A DNA stretch of 64,000 nt from Streptomyces roseifaciens (GTDB lineage Bacteria; Actinomycetota; Actinomycetes; Streptomycetales; Streptomycetaceae), in the NCBI RefSeq assembly GCF_001445655.1, contig NZ_LNBE01000004.1, positions 2,551,138 through 2,615,137 on the forward strand. The letters run 5' to 3'. Under the pieces are notes generated by a model, which was given only the letters and a program-made list of their open reading frames with translations, searched no databases and had not been told where the DNA came from. The position numbers and the translations under genes were made by a program. Of this stretch, positions 41,114 through 48,749 are shown piece by piece; position 1 is the first letter of the stretch, and each line of letters opens with the position of its first letter.

Positions 41114-41860
41114 ATGGAGACGTCCGACAACGCTGAGAACGCCAACGAGCCCGCCGAGGCGCTCACCGGGATCGCCGCCCAGGACTGGGCTCAGGCATCC
41201 GCCGACCCGCAGTACCGCGCGGCGGTCGTGGACCTGCTGGGCGCGCTCGCCTACGGCGAGCTGGCCGCCTTCGAGCGCCTCGCCGAGGACGCGAAGCTGG
41301 CCCCCACGCTGGACGACAAGGCAGAGCTGGCGAAGATGGCCGCGGCGGAGTTCGGCCACTTCCAGCGGCTGCGCGACCGGCTGGCCGCGATCGACGCGGA
41401 GCCGACCGGCGCCATGGAGCCCTTCGCGGCCGCCCTCGACGAGTTCCACCGCCAGACCGCGCCGTCCGACTGGCTGGAGGGCCTGGTCAAGGCCTATGTG
41501 GGCGACTCGATCGCCAGTGACTTCTACCGCGAGGTGGCGGCCCGGCTGGACTCCGACACCCGCGCCCTGGTGCTGACCGTGCTGGACGACACGGGGCATG
41601 CGACCTTCGCGGTCGAGAAGGTGCGCGCCGCGATCGAGGCCGAGCCGCGCGTGGGCGGCCGCCTCGCGCTGTGGGCGCGCCGGCTGATGGGCGAGGCGCT
41701 CTCGCAGGCGCAGCGCGTGGTCGCCGACCGCGACGCGCTCTCCACGATGCTGGTGGGCGGCGTGGCCGACGGCTTCGACCTCGCGGAGGTCGGGAAGATG
41801 TTCTCCCGGATCACCGAGGCGCACACCAAGCGCATGGCGGCGCTGGGCCTCGCGGCCTGA
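41114..41860 (+). CDS. Ferritin-like (MiaE-type fold) protein
   Basis: A 248-residue mostly helical protein. The four-helix ferritin-like bundle carries GALAYGELAAFERLAEDA and MAAAEFGHFQRLRDRL (ExxH), then YVGDSIASDFYREV and VLDDTGHATFAVEKV, a carboxylate/His set consistent with a di-iron site similar to tRNA hydroxylase MiaE. Whether it modifies tRNA is not known; the actinobacterial family is uncharacterised. It is divergent from the helicase gene, an arrangement I recall as Rv3210c/Rv3211 in mycobacteria. Confidence 0.85.
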   Translation: METSDNAENANEPAEALTGIAAQDWAQASADPQYRAAVVDLLGALAYGELAAFERLAEDAKLAPTLDDKAELAKMAAAEFGHFQRLRDRLAAIDAEPTGAMEPFAAALDEFHRQTAPSDWLEGLVKAYVGDSIASDFYREVAARLDSDTRALVLTVLDDTGHATFAVEKVRAAIEAEPRVGGRLALWARRLMGEALSQAQRVVADRDALSTMLVGGVADGFDLAEVGKMFSRITEAHTKRMAALGLAA

Positions 41861-41902
41861 CGCCCCCGGCCCGGGCTCCGGCCCGGGCCGCTCCGGCCCT
41901 CT

Positions 41903-42181
41903 TCAGGCCGTGGCTGATCGGCGGGCCCGGTCCCCCTGGCGCAGCAGCAGGGACAGCAGGGCCACGGCCACTCCGAGTGACACCGCCAGCGTGGCCGGCG
42001 TGTGGCCCGGGCCGAGGACCGAGTGGGCGAGCAGGGCGCCGAAGAGCGCCGCGACGGGACCGGTGGCCAGCGTCAGGGTCCGGGAGCGGAACTGCCCGTA
42101 CCGCTCGGGCAGCCAGCGCAGGGCGCCGTAGGAGACGGCGAGTCCGATGAGGACCGAGCCGAGCGCTTCCCACAAGATCAT
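41903..42181 (-). CDS. Small membrane protein
   Basis: A 92-residue protein with three hydrophobic segments (ILWEALGSVLIGLAVSYGALRWL, LATGPVAALFGALLAHSVLG, TLAVSLGVAVALLSLLL). The short hydrophilic tail RQGDRARRSATA would be cytoplasmic. No family with a function is recognised. A purine-rich GGGAGGGAAG precedes the ATG at 42181. It converges with the ferritin-like gene, 42 bp apart. Confidence 0.65.
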   Translation of the reverse strand: MILWEALGSVLIGLAVSYGALRWLPERYGQFRSRTLTLATGPVAALFGALLAHSVLGPGHTPATLAVSLGVAVALLSLLLRQGDRARRSATA

Positions 42182-42300
42182 GGTCACTTCCCTCCCGTGC
42201 CGGGGCGAGGAGCGGGTGCAAACCGGTCGAAGCCGTACTACCCCTCGGGGATGCGTGGCAACCCTCGTCCGGTCTGCACCGGGGTGTACCGGTAAAGACA

Positions 42301-42340
42301 ACGGCGGGGCCCCGGTGATTCCTCACCGGGGCCCCGCCGT
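42301..42340 (-). terminator. Terminator after the DUF3107 gene
   Basis: A perfect 18-bp stem (42301-42318 / 42323-42340) with a TTCC loop lies 31 bp beyond the DUF3107 stop, insulating the small membrane protein gene downstream. Confidence 0.8.
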
Positions 42341-42371
42341 GCGAAGCCTCTGCAGCCTCCGAAGCGCGGGC

Positions 42372-42599
42372 TCAGAGCGCGCCGAAACCGACCTTGCGGG
42401 TCGCGGGCTCGCCGATCTCCACGTAGGCCAGGCGCTCGGACGGGACCAGGACCTTGCGGCCGCGGCTGTCCTCCAGGCTGAGCAGCGGTGCCTTGCCGGC
42501 CAGCGCGTCGGAGATCGCCCGCTCGACCTCCTCGGCACTCTGCGTGCTCTCGATGACGATCTCGCGCGGCGCGTGCTGCACGCCGATCTTGACCTCCAC
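42372..42599 (-). CDS. DUF3107 protein (TB9.4-like)
   Basis: A 75-residue protein: EVKIGVQHAPREIVIESTQSAEEVERAISDALAGKAPLLSLEDSRGRKVLVPSERLAYVEIGE. The beta-alpha-beta-beta pattern suggests an ATP-binding-like small fold; members are strongly conserved in actinobacteria, and the mycobacterial one (TB9.4, Rv3208A) sits beside a TetR gene just as here. Function is unknown. GTG 42599 is the start, 60 bp after the TetR stop, so the two may be cotranscribed. Confidence 0.92.
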   Translation of the reverse strand: MEVKIGVQHAPREIVIESTQSAEEVERAISDALAGKAPLLSLEDSRGRKVLVPSERLAYVEIGEPATRKVGFGAL

Positions 42600-42659
42600 G
42601 GCTTATGTCCCTCCGAAGGTGTGGGTATTCGTCCACACATTAGCCGGTCGGGCGCCGGG

Positions 42660-43298
42660 TCAGCCCTGCTCGGGGGCGTTCTTCGGGAAGCCCGCGATGC
42701 CGCGCCACGCGAGCGAGGTCAGCAGCTGGACGGCGGTCGCGCGGGGCACCGTGCTCTCGCTGGAGAGCCAGTAGCGCGCGACCACCTGGGAGACGCCGCC
42801 GAGGCCCACGGCCAGCAGCATCGCCTCGTCCTTCGACAGGCCCGTGTCCTCGGCGATGACGTCGCTGATCGCCTCGGCGCACTGCAGCGAGACCTTGTCG
42901 ACGCGCTCGCGCACGGCCGGCTCGTTGGTCAGGTCGGACTCGAAGACCAGGCGGAAGGCGCCGCCCTCGTCCTCCACGTACGCGAAGTAGGCGTCCATGG
43001 TGGCCGCGACGCGCTGCTTGTTGTCGGACGTGGAGGCCAGCGCGGTGCGCACCGCGTGCAGCAGGTTCTCGCAGTGCTGGTCCAGCAGGGCCAGGTAGAG
43101 GTCGAGCTTGCCGGGGAAGTGCTGGTAGAGGACCGGCTTGCTGACGCCCGCCCGCTCGGCGATGTCGTCCATCGCCGCCGCGTGGTACCCCTGTGCGACG
43201 AAGACTTCCTGGGCTGCGCCCAGCAGCTGGTTGCGTCGGGCTCGGCGCGGCAGGCGCGTGCCCCGCGGCCGCGCCTCGGTCTGCTCGATGGCTGTCAC
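42660..43298 (-). CDS. TetR/AcrR-family transcriptional regulator
   Basis: A 212-residue repressor-type protein. The N-terminal helix-turn-helix reads RRNQLLGAAQEVFVAQGYHAAAMDDIAERAGVSKPVLYQHFPGKLDLYLALL; the all-helical C-terminal ligand domain follows (YVEDEGGAFRLVFESDL, DEAMLLAVGLGGVSQVVARYWL). GTG 43298 is chosen because GGGAGG is five bases away; ATG 43310 precedes it. It pairs with DUF3107 downstream. Targets are unknown; the upstream spacer (43299-43472) contains TTGACA-like repeats that could be an operator or promoter. Confidence 0.9.
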   Translation of the reverse strand: MTAIEQTEARPRGTRLPRRARRNQLLGAAQEVFVAQGYHAAAMDDIAERAGVSKPVLYQHFPGKLDLYLALLDQHCENLLHAVRTALASTSDNKQRVAATMDAYFAYVEDEGGAFRLVFESDLTNEPAVRERVDKVSLQCAEAISDVIAEDTGLSKDEAMLLAVGLGGVSQVVARYWLSSESTVPRATAVQLLTSLAWRGIAGFPKNAPEQG

Positions 43299-43472
43299 GC
43301 CGCCTCCCATGATCGTTCACTGCACGGTGTGCACCGCGTCCGCCATCGTACTTTTGGGTAACCCGGGCGTGCGTGGTCGGAGCGGAGAATTTCACGGACC
43401 GGACGCTGTGGGAAGTTGACAAAATCCTGACAATTGGCGCAGCTCAGCCCATGGCCCCGCGGTCATTCACGA

Positions 43473-43703
43473 TCAGCGGTAGTCGTCCTCGTCCAGGTCC
43501 ACGACACGCGCCTGCTCGGCGACGTCCGCCATGTTGGCCGTGGTGGGGTCCAGGAGGGCGAGCGGGTCGTCGCGGTGCTGGGCGAGGTCGGCGTGCTGCT
43601 CCGCGGCGTCCGCTTCCGGGGCCTCTGCGTCGAATTCCGTCACGTCGGCGTCCTCCTCGTCGAAGTCTTCGAACGTCTCGGGGTCGCTCGGGTCGACAGG
43701 CAT
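43473..43703 (-). CDS. Small very acidic protein of unknown function
   Basis: A 76-residue protein, PVDPSDPETFEDFDEEDADVTEF at the start and ADVAEQARVVDLDEDDYR at the end, dominated by Asp and Glu with no basic cluster or cysteine. It is probably largely disordered and may act as a protein partner or charge mimic; nothing firmer can be said. The ATG at 43703 follows GAAAGAGG. It lies between TetR and the divergent alpha/beta hydrolase gene. Confidence 0.65.
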   Translation of the reverse strand: MPVDPSDPETFEDFDEEDADVTEFDAEAPEADAAEQHADLAQHRDDPLALLDPTTANMADVAEQARVVDLDEDDYR

Positions 43704-43844
43704 GCGGAACCTCTTTCCGGTATCCGGGATGTGCGCCCTCGTACTCCTTGCGGTCGAGCCTAGGAGACAAGGCCCCGGGCCGCCAGGTGATCTGTGACGC
43801 CCGCCACAACAGGCCCGGCGTGATCGTCTCGTAACATTGCCCGC

Positions 43845-44828
43845 ATGTCTTCGACCGAGTCACCGGATGCCCGCACCGTCCCCGTGGTGCCTCCCGGTCG
43901 GCCCTCGCGCGTCAGCGAGGGCGAGGAGGTCCGTACGGTGACGCTGCCCGGCGTCACGCTGGCCGTGCGCTCCCGCCCGCCCCGGACCGAGGGGCTGCCG
44001 CCCGCGCTCTGCATCCACGGCCTCGGCGGCTCCTCGCAGAACTGGTCCGCGCTCATGGAGCTGCTCGCCGGCGACACCGCCTGCGAGGCGCTCGACCTGC
44101 CCGGCTTCGGCGACTCCCCGCCCCCGGACGACGGCAACTACTCGATCACCGGCTTCGCCCGCGTGGTCATCCGCTACCTCGACGCGAGCGCCCGCGGCCC
44201 CGTGCACCTCGTCGGCAACTCCATGGGCGGCGCCATAGCGACCCGCGTGGCCGCCGTCCGCCCGGACCTCGTCCGCACGCTCACCCTGATCTCGCCCGCG
44301 CTGCCCGAGCTGCGCCCGCAGCGCACGGCGGTGCCCACGGCGCTGCTCGCGATGCCCGGCGTGGCCTCCCTCTTCGCCCGGATGACGAAGGAGTGGACAC
44401 CCGAGCGGCGTACGCGTGACGTCCTCGCCCTCTGTTACGGAGACCCCGGACGGGTGACATCCGAGGGCTTCGCCCTGGCCGCCGCGGAGTACGAGCGGCG
44501 GCTGGAGCTCCCCTACTTCTGGGACGTCATGGCCCGCTCCGCACGCGGAGTGGTCGACGCATACACCCTTGGGGGCCAGCATTCGCTGTGGCGGCAGGCG
44601 GAACGCGTCCTTGCCCCTACTCTTCTGGTCTACGGAATGCGCGACCAGCTCGTCTCCATCCGGATGGCCCGCCGTGCCAGCAGGACTTTCCGCGACTCGC
44701 GGCTGCTGACACTGGTGGATTCAGGACATGTCGCCATGATGGAGGACCCGGACGCGGTGGCTCGTGCCTTCCGCGACATCCTCGTGGACACCGACACTGC
44801 CGATCGGAGCGCCTCGCCTCGTGGGTAA
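43845..44828 (+). CDS. Alpha/beta fold hydrolase
   Basis: A 327-residue protein. ALCIHGLGGSSQNW is the oxyanion segment, LDLPGFGDSPPP follows, and the nucleophile Ser is in HLVGNSMGGAIATRVA; the closing Asp (YGMRDQLVS) and His (LVDSGHVAMMEDP) complete the triad. A cap domain lies between (LFARMTKEWTPERRTRDV). Substrate unknown. The last 8 bp overlap the start of the DUF3152 gene, so the two are translationally coupled. Confidence 0.9.
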   Translation: MSSTESPDARTVPVVPPGRPSRVSEGEEVRTVTLPGVTLAVRSRPPRTEGLPPALCIHGLGGSSQNWSALMELLAGDTACEALDLPGFGDSPPPDDGNYSITGFARVVIRYLDASARGPVHLVGNSMGGAIATRVAAVRPDLVRTLTLISPALPELRPQRTAVPTALLAMPGVASLFARMTKEWTPERRTRDVLALCYGDPGRVTSEGFALAAAEYERRLELPYFWDVMARSARGVVDAYTLGGQHSLWRQAERVLAPTLLVYGMRDQLVSIRMARRASRTFRDSRLLTLVDSGHVAMMEDPDAVARAFRDILVDTDTADRSASPRG

Positions 44829-46671
44829 ACACAGCGCACGCGCCCCCCGCGCCGTCTCCCGGCCCGCCGCGCCCACCGCTCCCGGTGCGGGCGGCGGACA
44901 GGGAGCGGCCGGCCACGAGCCCGCGGCCGCCCCGGGGGAGGGCGAGGGCGACCCGCTCCACGACCCCGCCAGACCTGCGGGCCCGGTGGGCCAGGCGGGC
45001 CCCGACGGGTTCCCGGGGCAGCGCCAGGAGGTCGGCGTCGGCTGGGGCGTCATCGGAGTGCAGCGCGCCCCTGCGGCGGACGCGGGGGCGTACGGGCCGG
45101 GGAGCGTGCCCGGCTACGACACGCGGCTGGCCGGATACCTCGGCGGGTACGGAACGGGTCAGGACGCGGCGGCCTACGACGCCTCTTTCGACGCTCCCTA
45201 CGCCTCCTCCTACGCCTCCTCCGATTCCTCTTACGCCTCCTCCTACGAGGCGGGTCACGACACGTCCTATGACACGTCCGCGTCCTACGGCACGTCCTCG
45301 TCCTATGACGCGTCCTATGACACGGCCTACGACAGGGATGCCGCCGGACCTGCGGCCGCCACGGATGCCGCCGGGCACGCCGCCTACGTGGACCAGGCGT
45401 ACTCCGCGTACTGGCTGGGAGGCGCCCCCGCCCCCTCCGCCCCCGCACCGGACGGCGGCCTGGGCGACGATCCGGGCAGTGTGCTGACCGACGTCCACGC
45501 GCGCGTGGACGTCGGTCAGCACACTGCCCGGATCGTCGCCCAGGCCGCCGTCCGGTGCGGGGGCGGAGGGGGCGGGGGCGCCTCCCAGCCAGTACGCGGA
45601 GTACGCCTGGTCCACGTAGGCGGCGTGCCCGGCGGCATCCCTGTCGTAGGCCGTGTCATAGGACGTGTCGTGACCCGCCTCGTAGGAGGAGGCGTAGGGA
45701 GCGTCGAAAGAGGCGTCGTAGGCCGCCGCGTCCTGACCCGTTCCGTCCCCGCCGCTGCAGCCGCCCCCGGCGGCGGGCGCGGCCCCGCGCGCGGGGCGGC
45801 CGGCGGGGCCGGCCCCGCCGGCCGCCCGGCCCGTCCCCGCACCGGCGGCTCCCGCGGCGCCCCCTCCGCGAAGCCCGGCGGCGCCGTGGCGCGCACGGCC
45901 ACCGGCGTGGCCGCGGCCGTCGTGACGGCCGTGCTCGCCGTCGTCGTCGCCGGACAGGTCGAGGACGGCACCGAGACCCAGGCGCAGGCCCGCCCGGCGG
46001 ACGTCGAGCGGCAGAGCCCGGACGCCGCCTCCCGCTCCGACAGCCGCCCGACGCCCAACGGCGGCGTCGCCGCGCCGGTCACGTACGAGCAGAAGATGGA
46101 CCGCAAGTACCCCCTGGACGCGAAGGCCAAGGGCAGCGGCTCCTTCGACACGGTCGGCGGGCACGACCGCGCTCCCGGCCGGGGCGACGTGGTGCACTAC
46201 CGCGTCGACGTGGAGAAGGGCCTGCCGCTCGACGGCGAGCTCTTCGCCACCGCCGTGCACCGCACGCTCAACGACGAGCGCAGCTGGGGCCACGGCGGCA
46301 CCCGCACCTTCGAGCGGGTCTCCTCCGGCGACGCCGACTTCGTCATCACCCTGGCCAGCCCGGGCACCACGGCCGCCTGGTGCGCCAAGTCGGGGCTCGA
46401 CACCACGCAGGACAACGTCTCCTGCGACTCCGCCGCCACCGACCGCGTCATGATCAACGCCTACCGGTGGGCGCAGGGCGCTGCGACGTACGGCGACAAG
46501 ATGCACGCCTACCGGCAGATGCTCATCAACCACGAGGTCGGCCACCGCCTCGGGCGCGACCACGAGTCGTGTTCCAAGGAGGGCGCGCTCGCCCCGGTGA
46601 TGATGCAGCAGACCAAGTTCCTGACGTCGGACGGCGTCACGTGCAAGCCGAACGCCTGGCCCTATCCGTGA
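44821..46671 (+). CDS. DUF3152 metallopeptidase-like membrane protein carrying an internal inverted duplication
   Basis: A 616-residue protein as it stands. Residues 1-105 are Pro/Gly/Ala-rich; 107-227 come from the left arm of a large palindrome, with a Ser/Tyr/Asp-rich repeat (YASSY, SYDT units). Residues 228-312 are the antisense reading of the same DNA and look unnatural (Val/Gly/Arg-rich). A transmembrane helix at about 359-380 (TGVAAAVVTAVLAVVVAGQV) is followed by the extracellular DUF3152 domain with the metzincin-type HEVGHRLGRDH (His571, Glu572, His575, His581) and a later APVMMQQTK. GTG 44821 overlaps the hydrolase stop by 8 bp. DUF3152 next to TetR/DUF3107 and moeZ is a block I recall from mycobacteria (Rv3206c-Rv3208A). 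Confidence 0.85.
   Translation: MGKHSARAPRAVSRPAAPTAPGAGGGQGAAGHEPAAAPGEGEGDPLHDPARPAGPVGQAGPDGFPGQRQEVGVGWGVIGVQRAPAADAGAYGPGSVPGYDTRLAGYLGGYGTGQDAAAYDASFDAPYASSYASSDSSYASSYEAGHDTSYDTSASYGTSSSYDASYDTAYDRDAAGPAAATDAAGHAAYVDQAYSAYWLGGAPAPSAPAPDGGLGDDPGSVLTDVHARVDVGQHTARIVAQAAVRCGGGGGGGASQPVRGVRLVHVGGVPGGIPVVGRVIGRVVTRLVGGGVGSVERGVVGRRVLTRSVPAAAAAPGGGRGPARGAAGGAGPAGRPARPRTGGSRGAPSAKPGGAVARTATGVAAAVVTAVLAVVVAGQVEDGTETQAQARPADVERQSPDAASRSDSRPTPNGGVAAPVTYEQKMDRKYPLDAKAKGSGSFDTVGGHDRAPGRGDVVHYRVDVEKGLPLDGELFATAVHRTLNDERSWGHGGTRTFERVSSGDADFVITLASPGTTAAWCAKSGLDTTQDNVSCDSAATDRVMINAYRWAQGAATYGDKMHAYRQMLINHEVGHRLGRDHESCSKEGALAPVMMQQTKFLTSDGVTCKPNAWPYP
45141..45754. repeat. Spacer-less long inverted repeat (palindrome) inside the DUF3152 gene
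   Basis: Left arm 45141-45501 (361 bp) and right arm 45502-45754 (253 bp) are reverse complements, meeting with no spacer at 45501/45502. I find one substitution (45148 against 45747). The left arm has three extra blocks: 33, 48 and 27 bp. Each extra block is flanked by a short direct repeat (encoding YASSY, SYDT and DAAG), so slippage deletion in the right arm or expansion in the left explains them. The outer ends share a 7-bp CGGCGGG/CCCGCCG microhomology. The centre coincides with a codon boundary of the gene. Confidence 0.95.
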
Positions 46672-46676
46672 TCCAA

Positions 46677-46717
46677 TGTCTCGTTTTCCGGGATGATTCA
46701 TCTCTGGATATGAGACA
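46677..46717. promoter_or_regulatory. Paired inverted TGTCTC half-sites upstream of the ABC importer leader
   Basis: TGTCTCGTTTTCC starts at 46677 and its inverted relative GGATATGAGACA ends at 46717; both fit TGTCTC-R-T-W-T. Inside, TCTC-N7-GAGA (46701-46715) forms a second dyad. A TTGGAC (46720-46725) directly downstream could be a -35, with transcription starting close to the leader ATG at 46757. Confidence 0.45.
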
Positions 46718-46756
46718 CCTTGGACAGGGGGCGAAAATTCGTTCAGTGTTCTGCGC

Positions 46757-46849
46757 ATGTCGCACCACCACGCCCCCGAGACCGCCGGCTTCGAGCTGGC
46801 GCTGATCGGCGTGGCCGCGCACAGCGTCGCCGACATTCACTGTCGCTGA
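46757..46849 (+). CDS. Putative 30-residue leader peptide of the peptide ABC importer operon
   Basis: A short frame reading MSHHHAPETA, then GFELALIGVA, then AHSVADIHCR and stop, 181 bp before the substrate-binding protein gene. It has three consecutive His and ends Cys-Arg. Actinobacteria often have short Cys-containing leader peptides ahead of sulfur or amino-acid transport operons that act by ribosome-mediated attenuation; this one resembles them in length, position and end. No clear ribosome-binding site is visible and a leaderless start is possible. The C/T-rich stretch from 46850 to 47030 has no obvious terminator. Confidence 0.5.
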   Translation: MSHHHAPETAGFELALIGVAAHSVADIHCR

Positions 46850-47030
46850 GACCGCACTCTTCCCCCGAGCACTTCCCCGCGCCTGCACTTCCGCGTTTCC
46901 GCACGCAGCGTCGCGTCCGCCGGGGGGCGGTCCGGCGCCTCCGCGCTCCCTTCCACCGCCTTCCGTGGGTGCTTCCGGCTCAGCAGCTCACCCCCTCGCT
47001 CTCCCGCTTCCGCGAAAGGCCTCCTTCGTC

Positions 47031-48749
47031 ATGCGTCAACTTCCCGCGATATCCCGCCGTGTGGCGGCCGCCGCCGTCAGTGTGGTCCTGATCGGGGGCG
47101 CGGCAGCGTGCGGCCCGGAGGAGAGCGGCGCCAAGGGCGGCGGCGCCGACGGCGCGCCCGAGAAGGGCGGCACGCTCACGGTGCTCAACAGGGCACCGCA
47201 GAAGCAGTTCGACCCGGCCCGCCTGTACACCTCCGGCGGCGGCAACATCCCCTCGCTCGTCTACCGCACCCTCACCACCCGCAACCGCGAGAACGGCGCC
47301 GAGGGCACGAAGGTCGTCCCCGACCTCGCCACGGACACCGGCACCCCCAGCGACGACGCCAAGACCTGGACGTACAAGCTGAAGGACGGCCTCAAGTACG
47401 AGGACGGCTCGCCCATCACCTCCGCCGACATCAAGTACGGCGTCGAGCGCTCCTTCGCCGCCGAACTCTCCGGCGGCGCCCCGTACTTGCGCGACTGGCT
47501 CATCGGCGGCGACAGCTACCAGGGCCCCTACAAGGAGAAGAAGGGCCTCGACTCCATCGAGACGCCCGACGCGAGGACCATCGTCTTCAAGCTGAAGAAG
47601 TCCGAGGGCGACTTCCCCTACTTCGCCACCTCCACCCAGTTCGCCCCCGTGCCCAAGGCCAAGGACACCGGCGCCAAGTACGCCGAGCACCCGGTCTCCT
47701 CCGGCCCGTACAAGGTCGTCAAGAACGTGGGCGACGGCGAGCAGATGACGCTGGAGCGCAACACCCACTGGTCGGAGGAGACCGACAAGGAGCGGCACGC
47801 CTACCCCGACCGGATCGAGGTCAAGTCCGGCCTGTCCCCGGCCGTCATCAACCAGCGGCTGTCGACCGGCTCCGGCGCAGACGCCGCCGCGGTGACCACC
47901 GACACCAACCTCGGCCCGGCCGAGCTCGCCCAGGTCACCGGTGACAAGAAGCTCGCCGGCCGGGTCGGCACCGGCCACTTCGGCTACACCAACTACCTGG
48001 CGTTCAACCCCGAGGCCAAGCCCTTCGACGACCCGAAGGTCCGCCGGGCCGTCGCCTACGCGATCAACCGCACCAGCGTCGTCAACGCCGCCGGCGGCTC
48101 CTCGCTCGCCGAGCCCGCGACGACGTTCCTGCCCAACCAGAAGTCCTTCGGGTACACCGCGCACGACCACTTCCCGGCGGGCGCCAAGGGCAATGCGGCC
48201 AAGGCCAAGGAGCTGCTGAAGGAGGCCGGTCACGAGAACGGCCTGGAGATCACGCTCACCCACTCCACCGCCCAGAACTTCGAGACCAGCCCCGAGATCG
48301 CGACCGCGATCCAGGCGGCCCTGAAGGAGGCCGGCATCACGGTCAAGCTGGAGGGCCTGGAGGACAACGACTACGAGGAGAAGGTCCACAGCGTCGACAA
48401 GCAGCCGGCGCTCTTCCTGGCCCACTGGGGTGCCGACTGGCCCTCCGGCGGCCCCTTCCTCGCCCCGATCTTCGACGGCCGGCAGATCGTCAAGGACGGC
48501 TACAACTTCAACGCCTCCCGCCTCGACGACTCCAAGATCAACGACGAGATCGACGAGATCAACAAGATCACGGACCACGACGCCGCCGCACAGCGCTGGG
48601 GCGCGCTCGACAAGAAGATCGGTGAGCAGGCCCTGACCGTGCCGCTGTTCCACCCGGTCTACAAGCGCCTCTACGGCAAGGACGTCAAGAACGTCGTCAT
48701 CAGCAACTGGACCGGTGTCCTCGACGTCTCGCAGGTCGCGGTCAAGTGA
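47031..48749 (+). CDS. Oligopeptide-type ABC transporter substrate-binding lipoprotein
   Basis: A 572-residue SBP family 5 (OppA/DppA) lipoprotein. The signal RQLPAISRRVAAAAVSVVLIGGAAAC ends in lipobox GAAAC near residue 27. Typical family sections: GGTLTVLNRAP, LATDTGTPSDDAKTWTYKLKDGLKYEDGSPITSADIKYGVER, VSSGPYKV, FDDPKVRRAVAYAINR. It captures peptides (or nickel/heme complexes, which use the same fold) outside the cell and passes them to the permeases. The stop overlaps the next gene's GTG by 4 bp (GTGA); the whole operon 47031-52421 is tightly coupled. Confidence 0.93.
   Translation: MRQLPAISRRVAAAAVSVVLIGGAAACGPEESGAKGGGADGAPEKGGTLTVLNRAPQKQFDPARLYTSGGGNIPSLVYRTLTTRNRENGAEGTKVVPDLATDTGTPSDDAKTWTYKLKDGLKYEDGSPITSADIKYGVERSFAAELSGGAPYLRDWLIGGDSYQGPYKEKKGLDSIETPDARTIVFKLKKSEGDFPYFATSTQFAPVPKAKDTGAKYAEHPVSSGPYKVVKNVGDGEQMTLERNTHWSEETDKERHAYPDRIEVKSGLSPAVINQRLSTGSGADAAAVTTDTNLGPAELAQVTGDKKLAGRVGTGHFGYTNYLAFNPEAKPFDDPKVRRAVAYAINRTSVVNAAGGSSLAEPATTFLPNQKSFGYTAHDHFPAGAKGNAAKAKELLKEAGHENGLEITLTHSTAQNFETSPEIATAIQAALKEAGITVKLEGLEDNDYEEKVHSVDKQPALFLAHWGADWPSGGPFLAPIFDGRQIVKDGYNFNASRLDDSKINDEIDEINKITDHDAAAQRWGALDKKIGEQALTVPLFHPVYKRLYGKDVKNVVISNWTGVLDVSQVAVK

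Noticed and set aside
45180..45350. Possible CRISPR or satellite array in the Ser/Tyr/Asp codon repeats
   Set aside because: Units are coding, irregular (YASSY, SYDT) and without spacers; it is an in-frame low-complexity tract.
44617..46836. Long open frame on the minus strand (over 700 codons) across the DUF3152 gene
   Set aside because: It exists because of the palindrome and the GC-rich codon bias that keeps the antisense phase open. It has no start signal or family similarity, and its recognisable part is the same palindrome-encoded peptide as on the plus strand.
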